This document shows, piece by piece, positions 33,503 through 41,681 of a stretch of DNA of 64,000 nt (positions are counted from its first letter, which is position 1; each line of letters starts with the position of its first letter). Location: positions 1,178,001 through 1,242,000 of the forward strand of contig OZ242030.1 in NCBI GenBank assembly GCA_965205055.1. The letters are read 5' to 3'. The notes beneath the pieces are model-generated. The model made no database searches and was not told the origin of the DNA. It saw nothing but the letters and a program-made list of their open reading frames with translations. Origin of the DNA: CBDBBY01 sp965205055. GTDB taxonomy: Bacteria > Pseudomonadota > Alphaproteobacteria > Rhodobacterales > Rhodobacteraceae. The position numbers and the translations under genes were made by a program.

Positions 33503-34477
33503 ATGACTGATCTTGCGCGAAAGGAAGGCAGCGCCGAGCAATTGCGAACCCCCGACGCGGTGGAAGGAAGCTGGGTCGACCGCTTCGCTCCGGACGGTTT
33601 GCGCCCATATTTGAGGCTGTCGCGAGCGGACCGCCCGATCGGGACTTGGCTTCTTCTGCTTCCTTGCTGGTGGGGATTGATGCTCTCCGCCGCTGCCGGG
33701 GAGCCGCCGTTGGCGCTGTTCGACGCTTGGCTGTTCGTGGGTTGCGCGATCGGCGCGGCGCTGATGCGCGGCGCCGGCTGCACTTGGAACGATCTGGCCG
33801 ACCGGAAACTGGACGCGTCGGTCGCTCGGACCAGAAACAGACCGTTGCCGTCGGGACAAGTGACGGTGCGGCAAGCTGTAGCGTGGATGGTCGCCCAAGC
33901 GCTGGCCGCCCTTTGCATCCTGCTGACTTTCGACGGGCTTGCGATTTTGCTGGGTTTCGTTTCGCTGCTGCCGGTCGCAGTTTATCCGTTCGCCAAGCGG
34001 TTCACTTGGTGGCCTCAGGTGTTTTTAGGAATTGCATTCAATTGGGGAGCACTGCTCGCATGGGCGGCTCATTCCGGAACGCTCGGGCCGGCGGCTTTTA
34101 TCTTGTATTTGTCGGGAATTTGCTGGACGCTCTTCTACGACACCATCTACGCCTACCAGGACATGGACGACGACGCTTTGATCGGAATCAAATCGACCGC
34201 GCGACTGTTCGGAGACCGTCCCTTCATCTGGCTGTCAGCTTTCGCCGCCGCCTCGGTTGCGCTGATGGCTGCGGCGGTGCTTGTTGCGTTTCCGCAGGCA
34301 TTCAGTGCAAAAGGCGTGCTCGCGATCACCGGTGCCGCATTGTTCGGCATCCACTTGCTGCGTCAATTGAAATCTTTGGAAATATCGGACGGTGCCGTTT
34401 GCTTGAGGCTGTTTCGATCAAACAGGAATGCCGGACTGATCCCTGCAGCGTTCTTCTTCGCTGCGGCGGCAATCTGA
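33503..34477 (+). CDS. ubiA: 4-hydroxybenzoate octaprenyltransferase
   Basis: 324 residues from the ATG at 33503. It is the membrane prenyltransferase of ubiquinone synthesis. Both Asp-rich motifs that bind Mg and the polyprenyl diphosphate are present: NDLADRKLD (about 94-102) and DTIYAYQDMDDD (about 213-224), along with RADRPIGTWLLLLPCWWGL near the start. About eight hydrophobic segments follow. The start is nearly back-to-back with rsmE, so its ribosome-binding site would have to lie inside the first codons of rsmE; the two may alternatively use later starts. Confidence 0.93.
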   Translation: MTDLARKEGSAEQLRTPDAVEGSWVDRFAPDGLRPYLRLSRADRPIGTWLLLLPCWWGLMLSAAAGEPPLALFDAWLFVGCAIGAALMRGAGCTWNDLADRKLDASVARTRNRPLPSGQVTVRQAVAWMVAQALAALCILLTFDGLAILLGFVSLLPVAVYPFAKRFTWWPQVFLGIAFNWGALLAWAAHSGTLGPAAFILYLSGICWTLFYDTIYAYQDMDDDALIGIKSTARLFGDRPFIWLSAFAAASVALMAAAVLVAFPQAFSAKGVLAITGAALFGIHLLRQLKSLEISDGAVCLRLFRSNRNAGLIPAAFFFAAAAI

Positions 34478-34505
34478 TGCGGGCCGCAGTCATGAATTCC
34501 AGCCG

Positions 34506-36350
34506 ATGAACGGCGATCCCGCGGCGAAACGAGTGGCCAAGCTCGCCATAAGGCACTTCGGCATATTGGCATTCGGCCTCGCCCTGCTCATCTCAGTTGC
34601 GGCAGGACTGGCGTTCTCCGAGATCGTCGAGAGCCGCAACGCCCGTCTCGCGGCCGAGGCAATCGCCAGATCGGGCGAGGACTGGGCGATTTTGTCTTAC
34701 GACGGCAACGAGGTCGGGTTGACCGGAACCGCTCCAACTGTGGGGCACAAGCTGGCAGCGATAGCGGCCGTTTCGGAAGTCGTCGGGCGCGACCGCGTTC
34801 TTGATCGCGCGGAGGTGGCTGCGGATGTCGGCGGCTCCCGTCCGCAATACTCCTTCAGGCTTCTTCAACGAGAAGATCAGGCACTCCTGTCCGGCAGATT
34901 CCCGGATGCAGCGTCGCAGAACATGATTCTGCAGACTGCAAAAGACGTCCTCCCGTCGGTGAATATTATGGACTACAGTTCAGTTTCGGATTCGCAACCT
35001 CCGGACGGTTGGAATGCCGCGATCGGATTCGCGGAGGAGGCGCTGCGTCTTCGGCCCGATGCAGATCTGTCCTTCAGCGGCGACTTGCTGAAAGTGTCGT
35101 TTCTTGGCGACTCCGAAGAGCATCGCACCCAGGTGGCATCCGCACTCGAACGCATCAAGCCCGGCAATATCGAATTGGATGTTTCCGTGCCCTCCCCGCT
35201 GCCCTTGCTGCCGTTCAAGCTCGAATACAGTGTAATCGAAGGCTCGGCCGAACTCGTCTCATGCCATGCGGAATCGAACGCCGACCGCGACAGGATCATC
35301 GGCGCAGTGCAAAGCGCCGGACAATCCGACGGCCCCGATTGCAACTTGGGACTTGGCGCCCCGGACGCGAACTGGGCGGATACGATGATCCTTGCAATTG
35401 AGAACGCCTACAGACTCGGAAACGCCTCTGTATACGCGACCGGCACGGATATCGTCTTTACCGGCGGCGCAGGAATTGCGGAGGTCGCCTTTCAGCGCGC
35501 CGTTGAACGATTGGCCGAAGGGATCAAAGGAAATTACAATCTGAAAATCGTGCCGCCGGAGCAGGACGCGGCCAAGGCGTCGGAGGTCGAATACGTCGCC
35601 GTCAAAGCCAGCGACGGCACAGTCATGCTCCAAGGCAATCTGAAAAACGAACAAGAAAGCGAATATCTGGCCCGGTACGCGAAAGCTTTGTTCAAAACAT
35701 CCGAGGTGCAAAAACGAGACGATTTCGGCAAAACCGTTCCCGACCGGTGGACCGACAATCTGTTGCTGGGTCTAAGGGCGCTGGAAATGCTGGATGAAGG
35801 CGAGCTCGTCCTCGGCAACGAGCAAGCGCGGCTTCGCGGCATGACCAATGACGTTGACGCCAACAACGCGGCGAAGCAGTTGGTGGCGAGCGCCGATTTT
35901 CCGTTCGATGCGGATATCGAATTCATCGTGCCTGGATTGCCGGCAGAATTGCCGCCTTCGCCCGAGCGTTGCATCGCACTGGTGAGCGCCGAGCTGGAAT
36001 CGAACAAGATTTTGTTCGGTCCGGGCTCCGACAGATTGCTTGCATCGAATTACCCTACCCTTTCAAGCATAGCTCGCTTATTGACCGACTGTTCGCACGT
36101 GCGGATGGAGATCGGGGGCCACACGGACAGCCAGGGCAGAGAGGAAATGAACAAATCGCTCAGTCTGAAGCGCGCGGAGGCCGTACTTGACGAGTTGTCG
36201 CTACGAGGCGCTGCGGTCGGCAACCTGACAGCGGTCGGTTACGGCGAAGAGCATCCGATAGCGAACAACGCAACTCCTGAAGGCCGCGATATCAACCGCC
36301 GAATAGAATTCCGGCTTCTGCCGCAGCCGGGCATGGGCCAACCGAGATGA
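34506..36350 (+). CDS. OmpA-family protein with BON-like repeats
   Basis: 614 residues. One N-terminal hydrophobic helix (about 18-37, FGILAFGLALLISVAAGLAF) anchors it in the inner membrane or acts as an uncleaved signal. The middle holds several BON-like repeats (VGLTGTAPTVGHKLAAIAAV and others). The C-terminal OmpA-like peptidoglycan-binding domain has ILFGPGSDRLLASNYPTLSS, then MEIGGHTDSQGREEMNKSLS, then LKRAEAVLDELSLRG and GYGEEHPIANNATPEGRDIN followed by RRIEFRL. It probably links the envelope to the cell wall. It follows ubiA by 28 bp. Confidence 0.85.
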   Translation: MNGDPAAKRVAKLAIRHFGILAFGLALLISVAAGLAFSEIVESRNARLAAEAIARSGEDWAILSYDGNEVGLTGTAPTVGHKLAAIAAVSEVVGRDRVLDRAEVAADVGGSRPQYSFRLLQREDQALLSGRFPDAASQNMILQTAKDVLPSVNIMDYSSVSDSQPPDGWNAAIGFAEEALRLRPDADLSFSGDLLKVSFLGDSEEHRTQVASALERIKPGNIELDVSVPSPLPLLPFKLEYSVIEGSAELVSCHAESNADRDRIIGAVQSAGQSDGPDCNLGLGAPDANWADTMILAIENAYRLGNASVYATGTDIVFTGGAGIAEVAFQRAVERLAEGIKGNYNLKIVPPEQDAAKASEVEYVAVKASDGTVMLQGNLKNEQESEYLARYAKALFKTSEVQKRDDFGKTVPDRWTDNLLLGLRALEMLDEGELVLGNEQARLRGMTNDVDANNAAKQLVASADFPFDADIEFIVPGLPAELPPSPERCIALVSAELESNKILFGPGSDRLLASNYPTLSSIARLLTDCSHVRMEIGGHTDSQGREEMNKSLSLKRAEAVLDELSLRGAAVGNLTAVGYGEEHPIANNATPEGRDINRRIEFRLLPQPGMGQPR

Positions 36351-36371
36351 TTGTCGCTGGATGGGCTTCAA

Positions 36372-36686
36372 ATGTCCGGGATTGAACTGACTTTGGCCGT
36401 CGCCGCGATCATTTTCGCCGCGTTCTGTCTCGGATGGGGAGCTTGCTGGCTGCACCAGAAGTTCACTCGGGGTTCGCCGGGAGACGCCAAAGCCATCGAG
36501 AAGCTGCACAGCGATCTCATGCTGTCGCGGGCGGAGCTTGAGCAAACCAAGTCCGAAGCCTCCGAGCAGGTGGCTATAGCGCAGTCGGAAAACGCTGAAA
36601 CGAGCGAAAAGTACCGAGACCTTCTCGAAAGATCCCGGGTCACGCAGGACCAATTGTACGACTTGCGCTCCAAACTGGACCTGTAG
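36372..36686 (+). CDS. Small membrane protein with coiled-coil tail
   Basis: 104 residues from the ATG at 36372; a TTG at 36351 in frame would add seven residues. One membrane helix (about 3-27, LTLAVAAIIFAAFCLGWGAC) precedes a charged helical tail (IEKLHSDLMLSRAELEQTKS, then EASEQVAIAQSENAETSEKY). It sits directly after the OmpA gene, likely in one operon. The same pairing is familiar from related genomes, but no function is known. Confidence 0.65.
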   Translation: MSGIELTLAVAAIIFAAFCLGWGACWLHQKFTRGSPGDAKAIEKLHSDLMLSRAELEQTKSEASEQVAIAQSENAETSEKYRDLLERSRVTQDQLYDLRSKLDL

Positions 36687-36883
36687 AACGCGTTCCGGGC
36701 GGATTGAATCAGTTCCGCAACAACCTTCGGCAAAGCATCGATGCCTGATGCCTTCCACGATTTGCAAAAGTTTTGCGTGATCGCGGACGATTTCGGAAAT
36801 TCGGGCTGCGTTGCAACCAAAACTTGAAACGTTCCGCGCTCACTGGTCCGGCAAAAGCGCGGAATCCTTCCCATGTTTCGCAG

Positions 36884-37357
36884 TCAGCTCTGCCTTCCGG
36901 TCCGATCCCAGCGCAGCATGGCCGCTTCGTCCTCGGAGCGGGCGTCGACCCATTGCTCGCCCGTGCCGAAACATTCCTTCTTCCAGAACGGAGCTTTCGA
37001 CTTGAGGTAATCCATCAAGAACTCCGCCGCATGAAATGCATCGGAGCGATGCCTCGACATCGTCATGACCATGACTATGGTTTCCCCGGGAAACAGCTCG
37101 CCGTACCTGTGAATCGCGCGCACTCCCGCGATCGGCCATCGCCTGCAGGCATCGTCGGCAATCTCTTCGACCGCGCGTTCCGTCATGCCGGGATAATGCT
37201 CGATGCAAATGGAATGCAGGTCCGACTTGGCAGTTTGCCGCACTACGCCTGTAAAGGTCACGACCGCACCGATTGAGTCCCGACCGGCCGTGAATTCGTT
37301 CAGCTCGCGGCCCGGATCTATCGGCTCAGACTGAATCCTGATCCGCAATTCAGCCAC
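36884..37357 (-). CDS. moaE: Molybdopterin synthase large subunit MoaE
   Basis: 157 residues. With MoaD it converts precursor Z (cPMP) into molybdopterin. Visible are GAVVTFTGVVRQ (about 31-42), LHSICIEHYPGMTERAVEEI, AIHRYGELFPGETIVMV, HRSDAFHAAEFLMDYLKSKA, then PFWKKECF with the conserved catalytic Lys in KSKAPFWKKE. Its start overlaps the moaD stop by 8 bp. Confidence 0.94.
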   Translation of the reverse strand: MAELRIRIQSEPIDPGRELNEFTAGRDSIGAVVTFTGVVRQTAKSDLHSICIEHYPGMTERAVEEIADDACRRWPIAGVRAIHRYGELFPGETIVMVMTMSRHRSDAFHAAEFLMDYLKSKAPFWKKECFGTGEQWVDARSEDEAAMLRWDRTGRQS

Positions 37358-37598
37358 CGGTCATCGGAGGAAAGAACGCGACCTCCCTCGCTCCCGCTAG
37401 CGGCGCTTCAATATCGGCCAGCTTCTGGTCAACGGCGACCCGCACGGACGACATGTCGGAAAACGCGACCTTGTAGCGCTCTTCGCGGGACATCAGTTCC
37501 TCCACGAGATCCGCAACCGTCTCTGCGTCGCTATCCACGGATTCCTTCGGCACCCCGATTCGCTCTCGAACCCAAGCGAAATACAGCACGTCAATCAT
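37350..37598 (-). CDS. moaD: Molybdopterin synthase sulfur carrier subunit MoaD
   Basis: 82 residues from the ATG at 37598; the frame is open for 16 codons upstream but those overlap pgsA. It is a ubiquitin-like fold with MIDVLYFAWVRERIGVPKES at the start and the essential Gly-Gly end (FFPPMTGG). The terminal Gly is thiocarboxylated and donates sulfur to the MoaE-bound precursor. It is coupled to pgsA by an 8-bp overlap upstream and to moaE by an 8-bp overlap downstream. Confidence 0.93.
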   Translation of the reverse strand: MIDVLYFAWVRERIGVPKESVDSDAETVADLVEELMSREERYKVAFSDMSSVRVAVDQKLADIEAPLAGAREVAFFPPMTGG

Positions 37599-38202
37599 TC
37601 TCAGCTCCGTTCCATCCCAGTCTTGCCGCCTTGGCGAAATAATCAAGGCCCGTGAGCAGCGTGAGGAAGCAGGCGATCCAAATCAATGCGACTCCGAACA
37701 AGTCGAACGGGGACAACGCGCCGTCTTCCGCACGCAGAAAATTCGGCGATCCGCCCCATGCGAGACCTTCAATTGCGATCAGCGCGAATATCGCCGCCAT
37801 CTGCAGCGTCGTCTTCCATTTGGCCAGCCATGTCACAGCCAGCGCATCGGCTCTGTCGCCGAGGTGCTGCCGGAGCCCGGCGATGAGAATTTCGCGGAAC
37901 ATGATCAGCGCGAACGGCAATACCAAGTAGTCCCGCAGTTCGGAATAGGCGGCAACCACAATGAACGACGAGGCCATGAGGATTTTGTCCGCTATGGAGT
38001 CGAGCATCGCGCCGAACTCCGTCACCGAATTCGTGCGCCTGGCCAAATAGCCGTCGATGAAATCGGTCAAGGACGCGGCGGCGAACAACGCGGCGGCGAC
38101 AAAATCGGCATCCGGCCTGTCGAGAACCAGAAACGGCGCCGCCAGGCACAACGCCGCCGCCAGCCGGAAAATGGTCAGTGCCGTCGCCGGCGTGATTCGC
38201 AT
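37591..38202 (-). CDS. pgsA: CDP-diacylglycerol--glycerol-3-phosphate 3-phosphatidyltransferase
   Basis: 203 residues, inner-membrane enzyme making phosphatidylglycerophosphate. The CDP-alcohol phosphotransferase motif D-x2-DG-x2-AR-x8-G-x3-D-x3-D is complete in DFIDGYLARRTNSVTEFGAM followed by LDSIADK (about 47-73). Four to six hydrophobic helices surround it. It starts 12 bp after the uvrC stop, and uvrC-pgsA-moaD-moaE form one tight minus-strand operon. Confidence 0.93.
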   Translation of the reverse strand: MRITPATALTIFRLAAALCLAAPFLVLDRPDADFVAAALFAAASLTDFIDGYLARRTNSVTEFGAMLDSIADKILMASSFIVVAAYSELRDYLVLPFALIMFREILIAGLRQHLGDRADALAVTWLAKWKTTLQMAAIFALIAIEGLAWGGSPNFLRAEDGALSPFDLFGVALIWIACFLTLLTGLDYFAKAARLGWNGAEND

Positions 38203-38214
38203 ATCGGGCCCCTT

Positions 38215-40110
38215 CTACCCTTGAACATGGAAATGCCCGTAGATCGCCTCCGCAAGCGAGGCCGAAATGCCCGGAACGACCTTCAGATCTTCCAATCCGG
38301 CCCGGCTCACAGCTTTCGCCGAACCGAAATGCGCCAGCAGCGCCCGTTTCCTGGCCGAGCCGACGCCGGGAATTCCCGAAAGCGGAGAGTCTTCGATTCT
38401 CTTTTTTCGCCTCGTCCTGTGGCTTCCGATCGCGAAGCGATGCGCCTCGTCCCTGATGCGCTGGACGAAATAAAGCAGCGGATCGTTCTGGCGAAGCTCG
38501 ATCTTTCTCCCTCCGCCTAGGTGAAACACCTCGCGACCGGCATTCCGATCCGGACCCTTCGAAACAGCAACAATCGGCATCGCGGAAATTCCCAATTCGC
38601 CGATGACGGCCAGCCCTGCCGACAATTGACCCGCACCGCCGTCGATTACAACCAAATTCGGCCAATCCGCAGAGTCCCTGTCAGGGTCCTCCTTGATCAG
38701 CCTAGTGAACCTGCGGGAGAGCATTTCCTTCATCATCGCGAAATCGTCGCCGGGCTGCATATCGTCCCTATCGAAATTGAATTTGCGATAGCTCGACTTC
38801 ATGAACCCGTCCTCGCCGACGACGATCATCGCGCCCACCGCCGAGCTTCCCTGAATATGCGAATTGTCGAACACCTCGATGCGCTCGGGCGGGCCTTCCA
38901 AGCCCAGCAGCTCGGCCAGTCCGGCAAGCAATTTCTTCTGGACAGCCGATTCGGACTGCCGTCGCGCCAGCGATTCCTTGGCGTTGCGCACGGCATTCTC
39001 GACCAGAACCGCTTTCTCTCCTCGTCGAGGCACCACCAGCCGGACCCTGCGGCCGAGCCTGTCCGAAAGCATCTCCTGCATAAGGTCGGCGTCGTCGATC
39101 CCGTGAGACAAAACAATTTGCTTCGGCGGCACGTTGCGCATGTAGAACTGGCCCAAAAAGCCTTCCAGCACCTCATGCTCCTCCGCGCCCGCTCCCGTCT
39201 TCGGAAAGTAGGCGTGATTGCCCCAATTCTGGTTCGACCTGATGAAAAAGACCTGCACGCAAGCCTCGTCGCCCGCAAGCTGAAGACCGACGATGTCCGC
39301 TTCATCGACGGTTTTCGGATTTATGCCTTGAACGGCCTGAATTTGCGTCAACGCCTGTATTCTGTCCCTGAGAGCCGCGGCGCGCTCGAACTCCAAGTTC
39401 TTCGACGCCGCTTCCATTTCCCGCGCCAGCTGCTTTTGAATATCGGCCGTCTTTCCCGACAGAAACCGCTCGGCGTCATCGACGAGTTCGGCGTACGCCG
39501 TTTCGCCGATGTAGCCGACGCAAGGCGCGGAGCAACGCTTTATCTGATACAGCAAGCACGGCCTCGTGCGGTTCTGGAACGTCGATTCCGAGCAATTCCG
39601 GAGCAGGAAAATTTTCTGGAGCTGGTTCAGCGTGCGATTCACCGCGCCTGCGGAAGCGAAGGGTCCGAAGTAATTCCCCTCCTCCTTCTTCGCCCCTCGA
39701 TGCTTCTTGATCCGCGGAAAGCTCGACGTCCGCGAAACCAGAATGTTCGGAAAGCTCTTGTCGTCCCTCAGCAGGACGTTGAACCGGGGCTTGAGCTGCT
39801 TGATCAGGTTCTGCTCCAGCAGCAATGCCTCGGTTTCGGTTCGCGTGGTCAAGAACATCATCGATGTCGTGGCCGCCACCATGCGGGCGATGCGCGTGCT
39901 GTGTCCGGTGCGGCTCGCGTAGCTTCGCACGCGCGCTCGGAGATTTCGCGCCTTTCCGACGTAGAGGACTTCGCCCTTTTCGCCATGCATCCTGTAGACG
40001 CCGGGGCTTCCGTCCAAAATCTTCACGTAGTGCTCGATGCATTCGACGCCCCGGAGGCCCGTCGAGACATCGGCGCCGCATTCCTCAACTATGTCAACGG
40101 AGACCGACAT
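38215..40110 (-). CDS. uvrC: Excinuclease ABC subunit C
   Basis: 631 residues from the ATG at 40110 (preceded by GAAGGCAAG); an in-frame ATG at 40149 is less likely. The domains of UvrC appear in order: GIY-YIG nuclease (PGVYRMHGEKGEVLYVGKAR at about 40), the ISRT-like SRTSSFPRIK stretch, the cysteine cluster (CLLYQIKRCSAPCVGYI), the UVR/UvrB-binding helix (LAREMEAASKNLEFERAAAL), the RNase H-like endonuclease (EVFDNSHIQGSSAVGAMIVV, then VVIDGGAGQLSAGLAVI), and C-terminal HhH (DSPLSGIPGVGSARKRALLA). It makes both incisions in nucleotide excision repair. Confidence 0.95.
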   Translation of the reverse strand: MSVSVDIVEECGADVSTGLRGVECIEHYVKILDGSPGVYRMHGEKGEVLYVGKARNLRARVRSYASRTGHSTRIARMVAATTSMMFLTTRTETEALLLEQNLIKQLKPRFNVLLRDDKSFPNILVSRTSSFPRIKKHRGAKKEEGNYFGPFASAGAVNRTLNQLQKIFLLRNCSESTFQNRTRPCLLYQIKRCSAPCVGYIGETAYAELVDDAERFLSGKTADIQKQLAREMEAASKNLEFERAAALRDRIQALTQIQAVQGINPKTVDEADIVGLQLAGDEACVQVFFIRSNQNWGNHAYFPKTGAGAEEHEVLEGFLGQFYMRNVPPKQIVLSHGIDDADLMQEMLSDRLGRRVRLVVPRRGEKAVLVENAVRNAKESLARRQSESAVQKKLLAGLAELLGLEGPPERIEVFDNSHIQGSSAVGAMIVVGEDGFMKSSYRKFNFDRDDMQPGDDFAMMKEMLSRRFTRLIKEDPDRDSADWPNLVVIDGGAGQLSAGLAVIGELGISAMPIVAVSKGPDRNAGREVFHLGGGRKIELRQNDPLLYFVQRIRDEAHRFAIGSHRTRRKKRIEDSPLSGIPGVGSARKRALLAHFGSAKAVSRAGLEDLKVVPGISASLAEAIYGHFHVQG

Positions 40111-40460
40111 CTTGCCTTCGCTTCGCAACCTGCATGATTGATATCCCAAGGATCCGCGCCAATGATTTCAGGTCGTTCGACGCATTTCAATTGCGCTCCG
40201 CAGAGTGGAGCATTGAACGGGATGCATTGTGGAAAACCATGTTGAAACTTTCTGCTGATGTTGGCCGAGCCTTGGAGAACAAGGTTGAAGTCCGAATCTG
40301 GCCTGATTTTAAGAACGGGATGCAACTTATTGAAATTGCGTGCATAAATTTTTCTCCACAATGATTCGCGCTTCCAAATTCATCAAAAATCAGCATTTTT
40401 TTGCTTTTCTGTGAATGCTGTGGAAATTTTGGCATGAATCCATGTCTCCCGCTGATCGAT
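40111..40460. other. Interval without a confident gene between the SDR gene and uvrC
   Basis: The plus strand has a short open frame near 40139-40364 (RALENKVEVRIWPDFKNGMQ) without a convincing start; I do not recognise it. The rest is AT-richer and probably contains the uvrC promoter and the end of the SDR transcript. Confidence 0.35.
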
Positions 40461-41249
40461 TCACCTGAAAACCGGGGCGGATTTCGTTCTCCACTTCAGG
40501 TGCTGGCCGCCGTCCAGGCACAGGAGCTGCCCGGTGAGCGCTTTGGAATCCAGGATGAATTCAATGGCTGCCGAGATGTCTTCAAGATCGGCGCCTCGCT
40601 CCAAAAGGGTACCTTTGCGTTGCTTGGAAAAGTGCTCTTCCGTCTGATTCGCGCTCGGCAAGGTCGGGCCCGGACCTATCGCATTCACGCGGATATCCGG
40701 CGCGAGCGCGATCGCGGCTATTTGAGTGAACGCCCATAGACCAGCCTTGGATATCGAATATGAAACGAACTGGGCAGTCGGATTGACGACGCGCTGGTCG
40801 ACCAAGTTCACGACCGCCGCGCACGGCGAACTTTCGCCGTTCTCCGAAATCCGCGCCTTCGGAGCCTGCTTCGCGAATTCCTGGGTCAACAGGAACGGGG
40901 CATGCAGGTTGGTGCGCAGATTCACATCCCAAGTCTCAAGCGTCGCGGATTGAATCGAGTCATGCTCGAAGACGGATGCGTTATTCACGAGAACGGACAA
41001 TTCCTTGCCAACCATTGCACGGGCGCGCTCGACCAGTTTGACGGTCGCGCAAGGGTCCTGAAAATCGGCTTCCGCAATCAGCGCTTTCACTCCTAGTCGC
41101 CTCGCCTCTTGCGCAGTCTCCTCGGCGGCTTGAACCGATTTGCCGCAATGCACAACCACGTCGAATCCTCGCCGGGCCAGCGTCAGAACGATCTCCCGCC
41201 CCAACCTCCGGGACCCTCCCGTAACCAATGCCGCGCCTGAATCCGCCAT
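40461..41249 (-). CDS. SDR oxidoreductase, pteridine-reductase (FolM)-like
   Basis: 262 residues, classical short-chain dehydrogenase. The cofactor loop is TGGSRRLGREI (about 11-21), where an Arg two positions after Ser suggests NADPH and matches the TGxxxRxG form of pteridine reductases. LSVLVNNASVFEHDS is motif II, and YSISKAG (about 168-174) contains the catalytic Tyr and Lys. GPGPTLPS and LDGGQHL complete the fold. It probably reduces dihydropterins or a related carbonyl compound. It lies upstream of uvrC on the same strand with a 350-bp gap. Confidence 0.82.
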   Translation of the reverse strand: MADSGAALVTGGSRRLGREIVLTLARRGFDVVVHCGKSVQAAEETAQEARRLGVKALIAEADFQDPCATVKLVERARAMVGKELSVLVNNASVFEHDSIQSATLETWDVNLRTNLHAPFLLTQEFAKQAPKARISENGESSPCAAVVNLVDQRVVNPTAQFVSYSISKAGLWAFTQIAAIALAPDIRVNAIGPGPTLPSANQTEEHFSKQRKGTLLERGADLEDISAAIEFILDSKALTGQLLCLDGGQHLKWRTKSAPVFR

Positions 41250-41452
41250 TCCTTAGCCCCGCGAAGCAATCATCTTCCAGCCGTCGGACACTACCCGATG
41301 CGACATCGCTTTGCATGGGCATTCGCAACGAATCCCGCGTATTCATGCAAAATCGTCCGCCCGTCCAATTTTGCGCGAGCCTATTTCCGGCTGCCGACCC
41401 AATCGGGGCGGTTTTGCGACGATGCGCCATGCTTGCGCACTCGAGACGCCGC

Positions 41453-41541
41453 CGCGACTCATACCCGCGCTTGCTGGAATCTTGGGGGCGCATGTCGGAA
41501 AACCCGATCGGATGCGGCTCATATCCGCGCTTGCGGGGAAA
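41453..41541 (+). CRISPR. Two-repeat relic resembling a type I-E CRISPR unit
   Basis: GCGACTCATACCCGCGCTTG at 41453 and GCGGCTCATATCCGCGCTTG at 41513 are exactly 60 bp apart, followed by CTGGAATC and CGGGGAAAG. Type I-E repeats are 28-29 nt, of the form GG.TCATCCCCGCGCTTGCGGGGAACAC, with 32-33-nt spacers, giving a 60-61-bp period. The first copy has lost part of the right stem arm. No I-E cas genes are in the window. Only two degenerate copies are present, so this is a tentative call. Confidence 0.4.
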
Positions 41542-41681
41542 GTTGTTATCTTCCAAGAGCATGCAAAGATAACTCACGTTTGATTTATGCAAGGCATCAA
41601 AAAAACGCTATGCAGACAGACGGGGCTAAGCTAGTGTCTTTCGCGAAACGGGCTTCAACAAGCCCATTGAAGGAGAGAATA

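Noticed and set aside
38521..40137. 538-codon plus-strand frame antisense to uvrC
   Set aside because: Shadow frame caused by codon bias of uvrC; no recognisable product.
41461..41540. Reading the SYPRL/LIPALAG-like peptides here as protein
   Set aside because: They are frame translations of the two I-E-like repeats, not evidence of a gene.
41298..41681. 128-codon N-terminal extension of dctP
   Set aside because: It covers the CRISPR-like relic; the Tat signal and AGGAGAG place the start at 41682.
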